A stretch of 64,000 nt of DNA from Oscillatoriales cyanobacterium (lineage in GTDB: Bacteria > Cyanobacteriota > Cyanobacteriia > Cyanobacteriales > Microcoleaceae), in contig RDYN01000022.1 in the NCBI GenBank assembly GCA_004293365.1, positions 1 to 64,000 of the forward strand. Reading direction: 5' to 3'. Positions 1 through 9,329 of the stretch are shown here, piece after piece. The translations under genes and the position numbers were made by a program. The notes beneath the pieces were generated by a model. That model was not told where the DNA came from. It was given only the letters and a program-made list of their open reading frames with translations, and searched no databases. Numbering within the stretch: position 1 is the first letter of the stretch; every line of letters begins with the position of its first letter.

Positions 1-2463
1 AGTCGGAGTCGGCGCGGGCGTTGGTGTCGGCGCCGGAGTTGGAGTTGGAGTCGGAGTCGGCGCGGGCGTTGGTGTCGGCGCCGGAGTTGGAGTTGGAGTT
101 GGAGTCGGCGCGGGCGTTGGTGTCGGCGCCGGAGTTGGAGTTGGAGTTGGAGTCGGCGCGGGCGTTGGTGTCGGCGCCGGAGTTGGTGTGGGAGTTGGAG
201 TCGGCGCGGGCGTTGGTGTCGGCGCCGGAGTTGGAGTTGGAGTTGGAGTTGGAGTTGGCGCGGGCGTTGGTGTCGGCGCCGGAGTTGGAGTTGGAGTTGG
301 AGTTGGCGCGGGCGTTGGTGTCGGCGCCGGAGTTGGTGTGGGTACGACTGCACTGCTGAATTCAAAAGAGCCGCTGTCAACGATCGCCCCTGGAATAGTA
401 TCGCCATCTTGAGGGCGAGTCACGCCGCGCTGATCCAAAGCGGGTGCGCCACTTGCAACCCCTTTATCAATTGCTGGACTTCCGAGCAGCAGAGGCCTGA
501 CTAAAGCGCCGTTGATGTTTTGCAGGGGGCCGAGTTTCGGATCGGCGACTGTCACACTTGTCGTCGCCTTGATATCGGTGCTAATCACGGGCCACTGAAA
601 ATTTCCTCCTCGATCGGCGTATTGATCGGTGACGTGTTGGTTAATTCCCCAAGGGTTGCCTCCGTTAGCCGCCGTATTGTTGGAAAGAACCGTGTTTTTG
701 AGGGTGACACTATTGGCATCGGCAAAGATACCTCCACCAACCCAACCGGCGCTATTATCGGCGATCGTCGTGTTGACAATAGTTGTAGGTGCACCAAGAG
801 TCATTGCACCGCCGAGTTTGTTGAAATCACCAGCAACAAACGCGGTGGAGTTGCCCGAAAACGTACTGTTAGTAATCGTAGCAGGGGCATTTCGCATCCA
901 CAGGCCACCACCTTGATTGTTGGCTTTGTTGCCAGCAAAGCTGGTGTTGGTAATAGTCAATCCCTGGTTGGTGCTGTCGCTCAAAATCGTTACACCACCA
1001 CCATTTCCAGGATTTCCACCGCCGGGGCTGCCTGTTAGCGCCATAACTTCGTTATTTTGGAAGGTGGTGTTTTCCAAAATTACCTTGTCTTGGCTGCCGG
1101 TGAACAGATAAGCTGCGCCTCCTTCACCTTGACCTTTATTGTTCTGAAATACGCTATTGCTAATCTTGATTGTGCCGGAAGCTTCGCTCGGATTGCTGGC
1201 TCTGTCTGTGTAAATAGCACCACCGTTACCCCTTAAACCAGGATTGCCTTGGCCTGTTGCGTAAGAGGCTGCGCTGGTGTCGTTGCCGATGAATCGCGAG
1301 TTGTCAATTGTTAACTTGCCCTGAAGGCTGTTAATTGCCCCACCGTTAATTCCCTTGTTGTTGGTGAAGTCGCTGTTGGTGACTGTAAAAGCTTTGGAAC
1401 TCAAAAAGCCGATCGCACCTGCACCGCGTTCGTCATTACCTGCCGTCGCGATGTTGCCGTTGAATTTACTGTTCGATACTGTCAGGGTATTGTTGAAATT
1501 ACCGAAAATTGCGCCACCGCCTTTATCGGCAACGTTGTTATTGAACTGAACGTTGTCTACGGTGAGACTTACTTCGTCGGTTGTGCCGATCGCGCCACCT
1601 GTATCAGTCGTTTTACCGTTGGCAATAGTGAGATTTTTGACCGCAAAATTCGTCGCAGTCACAACGTTTGCATTGACAAAAAAGGCACGGGATGAGTTGT
1701 TACCGCTGATGGTTAAACCTGCGGCGGCGGCGCCGTCAATCGTGAGGTTTTTGCCAACGGGAATAGCGATTTGACCGCTGGTCAGGGTGATGGTTTGACC
1801 GGCTAAACCTGGAGCGAAGGTAATTGTATCGCCGGCAACAGCGGAGGCGACCGCAGCCCTCAAGGAACCAGCTCCGCTATCGCTATTATTGGTGACGACG
1901 ATAGTAGCTAAATCACCTTGGTAATTTGCCATCACATCGGAGTTCAAGGCTAAGTCCGATTCAATTTGACCCTTAGAAAATTCTAAATTCCAGTCGCCGT
2001 CTTTGCCGGTGATGTTGGTGGATGCGGCAACGTCAGCCCCCGTTAATTGGCTGAACTTGTCAACGAAATTAGCGCCTGTACCTGAGGCTACATCGCAGCC
2101 GTACAGCATGATGTCTGCGGATGGGGCTAGTGAAGTTTGCCACTTTTCCAACTGGCTTTTGTATTGCTCGATGTTATCTGAACCCAGAGCGGTATTACCG
2201 AGTTGCAGGCTGCCAGAACTGCCGTGAGAAATAATGTGTACCGAGTCGATCGCCCCGTTGGTAGAGGCGTAGTTTTCAATTTCAGAGGAGATTTGTTCGA
2301 TGCCGTTTTTGGTGCCATCGAGTATTACGACCTGCTGTCCCGGCAGCACTCCTGCTGCAATTGAATCGTAATCTTCCACCCCGGAATCAATGAATACTAA
2401 GGAACGCAGGGGCAGTTTTTCCAAAGAAGATTGTGAGTTGGTTTGAGCGAACGTAGAACTCAT
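1..2463 (-). CDS. DUF4347 / choice-of-anchor Q beta-helix exoprotein (3' end outside window)
   Basis: Read leftward from ATG at 2461-2463 (upstream GGAG) the frame stays open to the window edge, so only the first ~820 residues are seen. Residues ~20-165 match the cyanobacterial DUF4347 domain ([41 protein letters not shown]). Then follows [14 protein letters not shown], typical of polymorphic/adhesin-like outer proteins, and a long series of Asn/Gly-rich turns with ITNSTFSGN-like rungs of a right-handed parallel beta helix. A choice-of-anchor Q segment ([19 protein letters not shown]) precedes a Pro/Thr-rich stalk made by a tandem repeat. No classical signal peptide is visible, as usual for DUF4347 proteins, which are thought to be exported by type I secretion. 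Role inferred: large cell-surface or secreted adhesin-like protein; ligand unknown. Confidence 0.85.
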   Translation of the reverse strand, partial: MSSTFAQTNSQSSLEKLPLRSLVFIDSGVEDYDSIAAGVLPGQQVVILDGTKNGIEQISSEIENYASTNGAIDSVHIISHGSSGSLQLGNTALGSDNIEQYKSQLEKWQTSLAPSADIMLYGCDVASGTGANFVDKFSQLTGADVAASTNITGKDGDWNLEFSKGQIESDLALNSDVMANYQGDLATIVVTNNSDSGAGSLRAAVASAVAGDTITFAPGLAGQTITLTSGQIAIPVGKNLTIDGAAAAGLTISGNNSSRAFFVNANVVTATNFAVKNLTIANGKTTDTGGAIGTTDEVSLTVDNVQFNNNVADKGGGAIFGNFNNTLTVSNSKFNGNIATAGNDERGAGAIGFLSSKAFTVTNSDFTNNKGINGGAINSLQGKLTIDNSRFIGNDTSAASYATGQGNPGLRGNGGAIYTDRASNPSEASGTIKISNSVFQNNKGQGEGGAAYLFTGSQDKVILENTTFQNNEVMALTGSPGGGNPGNGGGVTILSDSTNQGLTITNTSFAGNKANNQGGGLWMRNAPATITNSTFSGNSTAFVAGDFNKLGGAMTLGAPTTIVNTTIADNSAGWVGGGIFADANSVTLKNTVLSNNTAANGGNPWGINQHVTDQYADRGGNFQWPVISTDIKATTSVTVADPKLGPLQNINGALVRPLLLGSPAIDKGVASGAPALDQRGVTRPQDGDTIPGAIVDSGSFEFSSAVVPTPTPAPTPTPAPTPTPTPTPAPTPTPAPTPTPTPTPTPAPTPTPAPTPTPTPTPAPTPTPAPTPTPTPTPAPTPTPAPTPTPTPTPAPTPTPAPTPTPTPTPAPTPTPAPTPT
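11..345 (-). repeat. 48-bp tandem repeat encoding a Pro/Thr/Ala stalk
   Basis: Seven units begin at 11, 59, 107, 155, 203, 257 and 305. All are 48 bp except the fifth, which is 54 bp. In the reading frame of the exoprotein each unit encodes alternating Pro with Thr or Ala ([11 protein letters not shown] pattern). The opposite strand gives artefact frames rich in Val/Gly or Glu/Leu. Unit-length variation comes in 6-bp steps (Pro-Thr), which suggests slippage. The array is cut by the window edge. Confidence 0.95.
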
Positions 2464-2515
2464 TTTTGATACTCCATTAAGGGCGTTATTGGTAGATACA
2501 GCCCGGGAGTCATCT
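2464..2515 (-). promoter_or_regulatory. Leader shared with the gene at 3449-3880
   Basis: The ~50 bases upstream of the DUF4347 start resemble those upstream of the ATG at 3880. Both contain, read on the plus strand after CAT, a CTCCA block, AAGGG(C/T)GTT, GGTAGAT and GGAGTCA in the same order and spacing. This supports choosing 3880 as the start of the second gene and suggests a common 5' untranslated signal or a duplicated start region. The similarity was judged by eye, roughly two thirds identical. Confidence 0.4.
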
Positions 2516-3267
2516 CATCAGTCTTATTTGAATTCATATTAACACCTATTTTGAAAATAGTGCAACATTTTTCAATCAATTATTTAAATGTTTTATTTTC
2601 CGGATTGTGCTTGCTTCCGCTTGTAGTTACTCAATTTTTTAATAAAAGCTGTTAAATATTTAACAAATATGTGGCGCCTATAAAAAAAAAACCGCTTTTT
2701 TGAAGCCGGATCTTTTCATTGTTATTCGCTGAAAATACCTACATCTATAGGCATCAAAAAGTAGCTTAAGCGTACTTGACTACTCAGTAACCCCTTTAAA
2801 TTAGATTTAGAACTATTTATTTTAGTATGATATTTTGGGTGTGCGGATACGGCTCAGCCTAAGTCACTACCTGTATTTCAGCGAATTTTTAAATTAGTTA
2901 TATAATACCTTTTGAATGATTCGATCGATGAAAATCAAGAATGCAAGTGGAGGCCAGAGCAAAATTACGAGCTACCTCAGTCATTCCCAGTTTAAAAATC
3001 TAAAATTGTATGAGATAGGCTGCGTGGCTGGCTAGCTTTTTGAGACACCAGAATACTGATACCAAGTTGGTTTTGTGGCATTTACTAAGCATCAAAACAG
3101 TCTGACATTAAGTGCCGGTTAATCATCGCACTTAAGTTGTTTGGGCGCGGGCACAGGAACTTTGCGGACTTGGGCCGTCACTACACTACAAACGCTATGA
3201 GAATTATTCAACGGGAGCTGATACGATCGATCGCAGCTTCAGTCCGATCGCATCGTCGCGCACCGTC
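2516..3267. other. AT-rich intergenic stretch without a recognisable gene
   Basis: About 750 bases with A/T runs (for example near 2680-2695). No reading frame shows protein-like composition. It presumably contains the promoter of the DUF4347 gene, but no clear -35/-10 pair stands out. The plus-strand frame around 3137-3325 runs into the repeat at 3268 and is not credible. Confidence 0.6.
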
Positions 3268-3416
3268 ATACCAATTTAATGGGTCGTTGCACATATCTAG
3301 ATCCCCCTCGCATCCCCCTGGTTGAAGGGGGACGAAAGAGCGGAATCTTGTCCCCCCCTTAATAAGGGGGGTTAGGGGGGATCGGATTCGGGAGCAGCCT
3401 CATAAAAAATTGGTAT
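3268..3416. mobile_element. MITE-like repeat with ATACCAATTT ends
   Basis: A 149-bp element bounded by ATACCAATTT on the left and AAATTGGTAT on the right, i.e. perfect 10-bp terminal inverted repeats. Inside it are G/C tracts of the type CCCCCTCGCATCCCCCTG and CCTTAATAAGGGGGG that can fold into hairpins. A related copy in the opposite orientation lies at 56195-56409 and shares the terminal TTAATGGGTCGTTGCACATAT block. It has no coding capacity. Confidence 0.75.
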
Positions 3417-3448
3417 CAGGCGGTTAATGACAATTCCATTGTGGCCAA

Positions 3449-3880
3449 TCACCATGTTTCACGCTCCACAGACTCAATTACATCACTCTCCTTAGCAAAC
3501 AAGCGATCGCGCGCGCGGCCGTTGCTGAGTGTGTCGCTATCTCGATCGGCATAACACGAACCCAGTCCGTTTTTGTCGCTCAGGGAACCGTGCCATGTTA
3601 GCAATTGGCTGTTATCTGGTTCGAGGTAATCTGAACTGTCCCCACAAAATGTGCAAACTTTGTCAATCTCTCTAAGGATAGAGGCATATTTTTGAAGTGC
3701 CGAGATAACTTGCTGGATCCCGTCAGAGATGGACTTGACTAAAATTACTGCAAGCGTCGCGAAAATCCCAGAGACAAAATATCCGCCGTCATTAATGCTA
3801 GAGCCATTAAATGCAAAACTTCTGGATGCGGGATTTTGGTATTCCGAGGCGGGATTGGTTTCCGTCAAAGAAGTGAACAT
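3449..3880 (-). CDS. Uncharacterised 143-residue protein with one membrane segment
   Basis: Start chosen at ATG 3880 because GGAGGAAGG lies just upstream and because the sequence before it resembles the DUF4347 leader. An ATG 35 codons further up (3985) is also in frame. The N-terminus is polar (MFTSLTETNPASEYQNP). A hydrophobic stretch around residues 33-50 (YFVSGIFATLAVILVKSI) could span a membrane or form an amphipathic helix. The C-terminal half is charged and has CTFC, a possible metal or disulfide pair. I do not recognise a family. Real coding status is likely but not certain. Confidence 0.5.
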   Translation of the reverse strand: MFTSLTETNPASEYQNPASRSFAFNGSSINDGGYFVSGIFATLAVILVKSISDGIQQVISALQKYASILREIDKVCTFCGDSSDYLEPDNSQLLTWHGSLSDKNGLGSCYADRDSDTLSNGRARDRLFAKESDVIESVERETW

Positions 3881-4171
3881 ATTCCTTCCTCCAAAAGGGT
3901 GTTGACTGGTAGATGTACCCTTGGAGTCAGACCGCAGGAAACAGGCAGCAACCTGGTTGGTGTTGCTCGTGCCCATTGAACTCATCTATCAGTTTCGCCT
4001 ATTTCTGCGGCACTGCCATCCGCGATCGCACGGAATTTATATTTTCTGTATTTTCCCCAATTGGGGACAGGCCAGTAATTACCGATAGATCCCAGTATCC
4101 TGTAGGTAACCGCTTCCACAAAGACCTTATATTTAATGTCAAAGTTGCCTCCGGCTGCGCCGCACCACCGC

Positions 4172-5668
4172 TCAAGAGTCTGTAGCAGAGGGCGGTTTCT
4201 TCCCCGCATTCCGAATATTAATAATCTTGTTGAGCGCCTCAAACCAAAAAGCAGCTCCCATAGAAATCGCTACGCCGCTCAACATCCAACCAAACAATTT
4301 TCCCATCAAAGCCGGCAACAATACGTTCCCTTTAGCATCTAGCTCTAACCTGTTCGGTTCGCTCCAGCCAAAAGGTAGAGCTACATTATCCAAAGCGCGA
4401 TCGACCTGATTTTGAACTTTTGTGAGATTGGTTAAATTATCCAATTTTGTGTTAGGGTTTTTTTCCACCAACTGCTTAGCGTACAAATTAACAGTCGATC
4501 GCAACATCGAATCCTTCGACAACCGATTAACAATATTAATCGTGTCAGCATTAGCAGCCAGGGCGATCGCAGTACCGATCAAAATCGCCACCCCTCTAGA
4601 ATTCCGCTTGTAAACACCCGAAGCGCGCTCCATCGATCGATCGAACCAACCTTCAATTTCTTTCTGAAACCGCTGCAACTGCTCTTGAGTATTTCCACCA
4701 CCTGTTTCAGCGCGCTGTGCCAAAATATAAAGACTGCGTTTCAAAGATTCTGGCATACTGTCCAAAGTTTCTTGAATTTGTTTGTAAATAGGACTCTCCT
4801 CTTTCTCATCCATAATTTGTGCTACCGCATCCTGACTTTTCCTAACTTTTCTCACAGTATTTAACAAATTGCTCAAACTCGGTTGCAGTTGCGCCCGCAG
4901 CGCTGCCCGCTCAAACTCGCTATCAAAACTCGCCTTAATAAAAGCCATCTGTCTCTGAAATTCTCTTCCTCCCTGCTCGGTTTCTGGCAGATAAACCTGA
5001 GAATCATTAATATAAAATCCTAACTTTTCCGACATCCGATCCAAACTGTTGTTCAAACTTCCCAAATCGTTTTTATAATCTTCAACAACTCGATTGAACT
5101 CGGCAGTCAGCCAGCCAAATTCTTGCTCAATAATTGGTTTAGTAGATTCCGGCAGATTCAGACCCTCTCCAATGACTTGAATTTGTGCCAACTGTAAATC
5201 TTTAAATCTTTCCAGTCTGCTTTTAGAGAGCGATTCCACCAAAGCAGAAATTTTTAAAGTATCCAAAAGGCTCGCAGCAAAACTATCGGCTGGAATATAA
5301 GAAGGCCCTGTTGATTTATTACCAAAAACATTCTTAGTGCCAGTCATTCCGCGGTAAAAATCTCCCAGGCGGTGCGTAACAGAACGAAATCCCTGTGATA
5401 AAAGCCCTTTCGCTCCTTGATTCAAATCCTTGATAATTGGATTGGCATAAATCGAATTTGCTAACTGTCCGACTCGCTGCAATTGCAGCGGATCTTTCGT
5501 GCCTTCGCTGCCTCCGGAAATCAGCACCTCGATCGACTTCTTTAAATGTTGGGCCCGCCACTGCAAAACAGTAGCAATCAGTTCCTGAATTTCGGAAGCC
5601 AGCAAGCTTAAAGTCAGGTAGATAAACACTAAGCCAATTATAATATCTATGATTACAGGTAAGTTCAT
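4172..5668 (-). CDS. Uncharacterised membrane protein, 498 aa
   Basis: Starts at ATG 5668. The N-terminus is a hydrophobic helix (IIDIIIGLVFIYLTLSLLAS) followed by a short charged region. A long, mostly helical, soluble middle (about residues 60-340) has many Gln/Glu/Lys heptad-like stretches. Two hydrophobic segments lie near residues 360-375 (GVAILIGTAIALAANA) and 455-480 (LMGKLFGWMLSGVAISMGAAFWF). Topology therefore looks like an N-terminal anchor, a large helical domain and a C-terminal hairpin. No catalytic motif is evident. It is divergent from the glycosyltransferase gene at 5743 (74 bp gap), so the two probably share a promoter region. Function unknown. Confidence 0.8.
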   Translation of the reverse strand: MNLPVIIDIIIGLVFIYLTLSLLASEIQELIATVLQWRAQHLKKSIEVLISGGSEGTKDPLQLQRVGQLANSIYANPIIKDLNQGAKGLLSQGFRSVTHRLGDFYRGMTGTKNVFGNKSTGPSYIPADSFAASLLDTLKISALVESLSKSRLERFKDLQLAQIQVIGEGLNLPESTKPIIEQEFGWLTAEFNRVVEDYKNDLGSLNNSLDRMSEKLGFYINDSQVYLPETEQGGREFQRQMAFIKASFDSEFERAALRAQLQPSLSNLLNTVRKVRKSQDAVAQIMDEKEESPIYKQIQETLDSMPESLKRSLYILAQRAETGGGNTQEQLQRFQKEIEGWFDRSMERASGVYKRNSRGVAILIGTAIALAANADTINIVNRLSKDSMLRSTVNLYAKQLVEKNPNTKLDNLTNLTKVQNQVDRALDNVALPFGWSEPNRLELDAKGNVLLPALMGKLFGWMLSGVAISMGAAFWFEALNKIINIRNAGKKPPSATDS

Positions 5669-5742
5669 GGTATTTCCCCGATCGCAAATAACTGCTGTCT
5701 AAGTTTACCTTCTCTTTGGGACGCTAAAAACTCTCTTAATTT

Positions 5743-7419
5743 ATGTCAGAAATCTTTCCATTCCCGGGCCGCAAACCCAAAACTCGCTTCAATGACAGCT
5801 TGACAGACAAACTGTGGATGCTGGCTTTTCTGTTGGCTGCGGTGTTGATTTTCGGGCTGAATCTGGGCGGCGCGGCGTTGCGGGATTGGGATGAAGGGAT
5901 TGCAGCCCAGGTAAGCCGCGAAATTTGGCGCGGTAATTTAAATTGGCTGTATCCGACGATCGGCTCCGTGCCTTATTTGAACAAGCCGCCGCTGGTACAC
6001 TGGCTGATCGGGCTGTGTTTTAGCGTCGGCGGTGTCAGCGAATTGACGGCGAGGTTGGTACCGGCAATGCTGACGGCGGCTTCAGTGCCCCTGCTTTACG
6101 CCATTGGGCGCGAGTTGTTCCCGCAGCGCTCGATCGCCATTTTTTCGGCTCTCGTTTACCTGACGCTGCTTCCGGTAGTGCGGCACGGACGTTTGGCGAT
6201 GTTGGACGGGGCAGTTTTGTGTTTTTTGCTGGCATCGATCTGGTGTTTGCTGCGATCGCGCCGCGACTTGCGCTACGCTTTGGGGGCGGGAATTGGGTTC
6301 GGACTCATTTGCCTGACTAAGGGCGTCATGTTGGGGCTGCTGCTGGGCGCGATCGGCTTTGTTTTCCTGGTTTGGGATACCCCGCGACTGCTAACTTCTG
6401 GGTATCTTTGGGGCGGATTGGCGATCGGAACATTGCCAGTAGCGGCTTGGTATTTTGCCCAATGGCTGCACTACGGCCAAGATTTCATCAACACTAATTT
6501 ATTTAACCAATCTTTCCGGCGAATTGGGGAAACTGTAGGCAATCACAAAGGCCCGCCCTGGTATTATCTTTTAGAAATTTTAGAATCAGCATGGCCGTGG
6601 CAGTTATTTTGGCTGCAAGGGCTGCGCTTGAGTTGGGAAAATCGCAATTTTCCCGGGCCCAAATTAGTATTAGTTTGGACGGGAGTATATCTGCTGGCTG
6701 TGTCGGTGATGAATACCAAATTACCTTGGTATGTTTTGCCAGTTTATCCAGCTTTTGCGATCGCAGTTGGCAGCTATCTCGCCGAAGTTTGGGAACAAAT
6801 GTCAGTCCCGGAAGAATCCGCAAAAAAAGATGAAACAGAAGAATATTTTAATGCTATATCCTTGTTGCCTCATCCGGCAATTTTGGTAGTAATAGCCGTA
6901 GTTGGTCTCGTCGGCTGCGCGTACTTCAGTGGCTGGGTACGGCTGGGCGGACAAATGGTTTCCCCCCAGCAAGATTTGCAGTTAATGCTGATGTTTGTAG
7001 CGTTGACAATGACAATATCTGCCGTGTTGCTGCACCGAAAAGACCGACAATTTTTATTAGTTTTAATTTGGGGGACTTACGTCACGCTGTTAGTATTTGT
7101 CGCTTCCGATAACTGGGTTTGGGAACTAGGGGAGGATTATCCGGTGAAGCCGATCGCCGAAATTGTCCGCCAAGGAACCCCAGCCGGTCAGCAAGTCTTT
7201 ACATCTCATAAATTACCGCGTCCGTCGCTGAATTTTTACAGCGAGAGGCAAGTTATTGTCGCCGACGCACCGACGCTGCAACAGAAATGGCAAACTCTCC
7301 CGCAACCTTATTTTTTGTTAGAAAAACCCCTTATCAAAAATTTAGCATTGGATAATGCTGAGGTTATCAAAACAGCCGACGATTGGGTGTTAGTAACTAA
7401 AAAATCAAAAGGTTTGTAG
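5743..7419 (+). CDS. GT39/ArnT-like membrane glycosyltransferase
   Basis: A 558-residue polytopic protein with about ten hydrophobic segments. The first luminal loop carries the RDWDEGIAAQVSREI motif: an acidic pair right after TM1, as in dolichyl-phosphate-mannose mannosyltransferases and the lipid A L-Ara4N transferase ArnT (GT39/PMT superfamily). LNKPPLVHWLIG follows, also typical of the family. Such enzymes move a sugar from a polyprenyl-phosphate carrier onto a protein or lipid at the periplasmic face; donor and acceptor are not readable here. The C-terminal ~100 residues are soluble. The last codons (Gly-Leu-stop) coincide with a half copy of the GTAGTGAGGACTTTAGTCC repeat, which supplies the TAG stop. 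Confidence 0.85.
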   Translation: MSEIFPFPGRKPKTRFNDSLTDKLWMLAFLLAAVLIFGLNLGGAALRDWDEGIAAQVSREIWRGNLNWLYPTIGSVPYLNKPPLVHWLIGLCFSVGGVSELTARLVPAMLTAASVPLLYAIGRELFPQRSIAIFSALVYLTLLPVVRHGRLAMLDGAVLCFLLASIWCLLRSRRDLRYALGAGIGFGLICLTKGVMLGLLLGAIGFVFLVWDTPRLLTSGYLWGGLAIGTLPVAAWYFAQWLHYGQDFINTNLFNQSFRRIGETVGNHKGPPWYYLLEILESAWPWQLFWLQGLRLSWENRNFPGPKLVLVWTGVYLLAVSVMNTKLPWYVLPVYPAFAIAVGSYLAEVWEQMSVPEESAKKDETEEYFNAISLLPHPAILVVIAVVGLVGCAYFSGWVRLGGQMVSPQQDLQLMLMFVALTMTISAVLLHRKDRQFLLVLIWGTYVTLLVFVASDNWVWELGEDYPVKPIAEIVRQGTPAGQQVFTSHKLPRPSLNFYSERQVIVADAPTLQQKWQTLPQPYFLLEKPLIKNLALDNAEVIKTADDWVLVTKKSKGL

Positions 7420-7438
7420 TGAGGACTTTAGTCCTCTG
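7411..7438 (+). repeat. Half copy of the GTAGTGAGGACTTTAGTCC repeat
   Basis: GTTTGTAGTGAGGACTTTAG is the left arm of the dispersed hairpin family seen at 14.3, 46.5, 48.5, 49.6, 58.6 and 60.4 kb. There is no right arm here. It overlaps the stop codon of the glycosyltransferase gene. Confidence 0.85.
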
Positions 7439-7474
7439 GAATGAGAATTAAATAACTTACAATTTTTATTTTTC

Positions 7475-7533
7475 TTGTGGGATGGGCGGGAGAGCCCGTC
7501 CAAAAAAGACGGGCTCTCCCGCCCATCCCACAA
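7475..7533. terminator. Perfect 26-bp hairpin, terminator-like
   Basis: The arms at 7475-7500 and 7508-7533 are perfect inverse complements (core GGGATGGGCGGGAGAGCCCG) around the loop CAAAAAA. It lies 55 bp after the glycosyltransferase stop and 180 bp beyond the end of the opposing iscB remnant, so it could end transcription from both sides. It lacks a strong T tract on either side. The symmetry also fits a REP-type element. Confidence 0.6.
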
Positions 7534-7716
7534 ATATGTGTAAATTATTTAATTCGCGCTCCTCAGTTATTGTAGGCTGCATCACCAGCTATTTGATGAC
7601 TCAATCGGCTCAACCGATCGAATATCTCCCTCGATCTCCCTTGATGAGTAATCCCACTTCGAGATAGGGGAAATTCTGGAACTCAATAATAACCGCTCGA
7701 TCGGTTTCCTCGATCG

Positions 7717-9032
7717 CTACGCCTCTAATCGCTGATTCATTGGACATTCATTGGAAAACGCATACATATACCCATCGTTGCGGTGGATTGATTTACAGTA
7801 TCTATGACGCACTGGACTAACCTTGCCGAGTGGCGTCTTCATTTCAAAAACTCCGCTTTCTCTAACCGTCAGCCTGCCGACGTGAGTGCCTGCAAACTTC
7901 CCAGATGGGAGAATTGCACTTGCCATGTCGCCAGTTCCAAACCCAAAAAACGTTTTGCAGCGCGTTCTGTGCCTGAGAGGAAATCCATATTTATTGGTTG
8001 TACACATTTGACGGTTGCCCCATCATGAAAGCTGCAATTAACAACGGCTGCTCGGTGAAAACTTGCAGCACTTCTTGGTTTCCTACACAAGCTGCATCCA
8101 ACCAATGAGTCTTAGGTAATCCTAAACGAGTGCGGTTGTACTTGGTTATACCTCCTGTTGAAACTTCTATTGGTAATCCTGTTTGCTTAAGTTGCTGAAA
8201 TAATGCCCAGCGGGTTGAATTCACAGCAGCCGCATCTTTCAATGGTTGTTTTGCTTGTCTCAAGATGCGGGACAAGATGTTAGGCTTTTTGGACAAGAAA
8301 TCCCGAATATCTTGATTTCCTTTCTTTTGGTTGCAATTGTGGCAGGCAAGGGTGAGATTGGAAACTCTATCGCTTCCACCTTTTGATTTTGGGTGAATGT
8401 GCTCTACCTCAAAAGGTACGTTTTCCACTTCGCAGTAAGCGCACTTTCTCCCCCACTTTTCTCTTCAAGTATTCTCTGACTTCATAGCCCGCAAGTTCAC
8501 CTTGCTGATACTCCTTGCCTGATATTTCAGGATTCTGCATCGCTTGAAGGTCAAACTTAACCAGTTCTTGGGATATCCCTGTAATCGGTACATATCGACG
8601 GATGCGGTTGACCCAGGTAAGGATGTTTGTCACCCTAGATTCTAAGCTTGGTGGCAACCATCCAGACCCTCTTGTGCGGTTAAAAAAACGTGGTTTGCGG
8701 TAACGAGTTTTGCGGTTGCGACGATTGCGACGAAGGTTGCGACGCGACTCTAAGTCATTTTTAATTTGTTGCCCGCGATGGGTCAACTGGGCACCCCAGA
8801 TAACTTTCTCACCCTGCACAATTGCTAGCCCAGTTACTTTTGAGCCTGGATCTATTTTTAATTGGTGTGGCTCTATCTCAGGATTAGGAACCACGTATTT
8901 CAACATAATCGTGAATGGGTAGCGGCGATATACAGCCGCTTGTCGTAGGTTCAATAATCGTCTTGCCTGTCCGGGCGGTACTGGTAAGAGTGGTTGTTTT
9001 TTGGTATCTAAAACGAATACAAAGTTAGACAT
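7717..9032 (-). pseudogene. iscB: iscB RNA-guided nuclease gene with two frameshifts
   Basis: Three overlapping frames together give a full-length IscB (~438 aa). Frame 1 (9032 to ~8455) has the PLMP domain (FVLDTKKQPLLPVPPGQARR), RuvC-I (KIDPGSKVTGLAIV), the Arg-rich bridge helix (RRNLRRNRRNRKTRYRKPRF) and the RuvC-II region (ISQELVKFD). Frame 2 (to ~8020) has the HNH domain ([26 protein letters not shown]) and RuvC-III ([10 protein letters not shown]). Frame 3 (to 7717) has the C-terminal TAM-interacting part (YGFPLR, GFGTGDMASAILPSGK, GTHVGRLTVRESG). Removing one base near 8455-8460 restores [17 protein letters not shown], including the first Cys pair. Removing one near 8020-8024 restores [14 protein letters not shown]. 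All catalytic residues remain. It is either a recently dead gene or a sequence error; programmed frameshifting is less likely. Confidence 0.9.
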
Positions 9033-9175
9033 GAAAGTCCTCTGATTACTCAGGTTATGTTTTCCTCGCCAAGGTTTTGATGGCTTGTTGGGCTAGAGAC
9101 ACTGACTTAACCAAATACATCTGTTTAATCTCTAACGACAGAGCTACAAGCACCGAAAGGACTTGTAGGTGTCAT
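9033..9175 (-). ncRNA. HEARO / omega RNA of the iscB element
   Basis: HEARO RNAs (omega RNAs) are encoded directly upstream of iscB and begin after ATGA or GTGA in the host DNA. On the minus strand GTGATGA ends at about 9172. It is followed by a hairpin with arms CTACAAG and CTTGTAG (9144-9168) around TCCTTTCGGTG, and by ~110 bases to the iscB start. The guide would derive from the DNA just 5' of this boundary (plus-strand coordinates above ~9176). Boundaries are estimated; position, the hairpin and the boundary tetranucleotide support the call. Confidence 0.6.
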
Positions 9176-9329
9176 CACCATCAAAACGTAGTATTCAAGA
9201 TACTTAGGCTGGCTATTTGTCCAGTTTATGCACTAGCACTCTTGTCTTGTCCACTGTTTGGTCAATAGCAACACCTGCAACTGTCTCTGTCGTCGAAATA
9301 GCAGTATAAGCGATATCCTCTATCAACAG
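9176..9329. other. Spacer between iscB element and hybrid kinase gene
   Basis: About 150 bases with no frame of interest. It holds the presumed guide-encoding flank of the omega RNA and the 3' untranslated end of the kinase gene. No hairpin followed by T residues was seen. Confidence 0.5.

Noticed and set aside
21-412. Plus-strand frames rich in Glu/Leu/Ala or Gly/Val
   Set aside because: They are antisense products of the 48-bp Pro/Thr repeat of the minus-strand exoprotein.
520-2318. Several open frames on both strands
   Set aside because: All are shadows of the DUF4347/beta-helix gene, which runs continuously on the minus strand from 2463 to the window edge.
3881-4242. N-terminal extension of the 143-residue protein and a minus-strand frame 3982-4242
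   Set aside because: The strong ribosome binding site and conserved leader place the start at 3880; the other frame overlaps the 498-residue protein gene and has no coding character.
7482-7667. Plus-strand frame over the perfect hairpin
   Set aside because: It translates the hairpin and AT-rich DNA; no protein-like composition.
8455-8460. Programmed frameshifting as the explanation for split iscB
   Set aside because: There is no conserved slippery heptamer with downstream pseudoknot evident, a second shift is present, and IscB is not known to use frameshifting.
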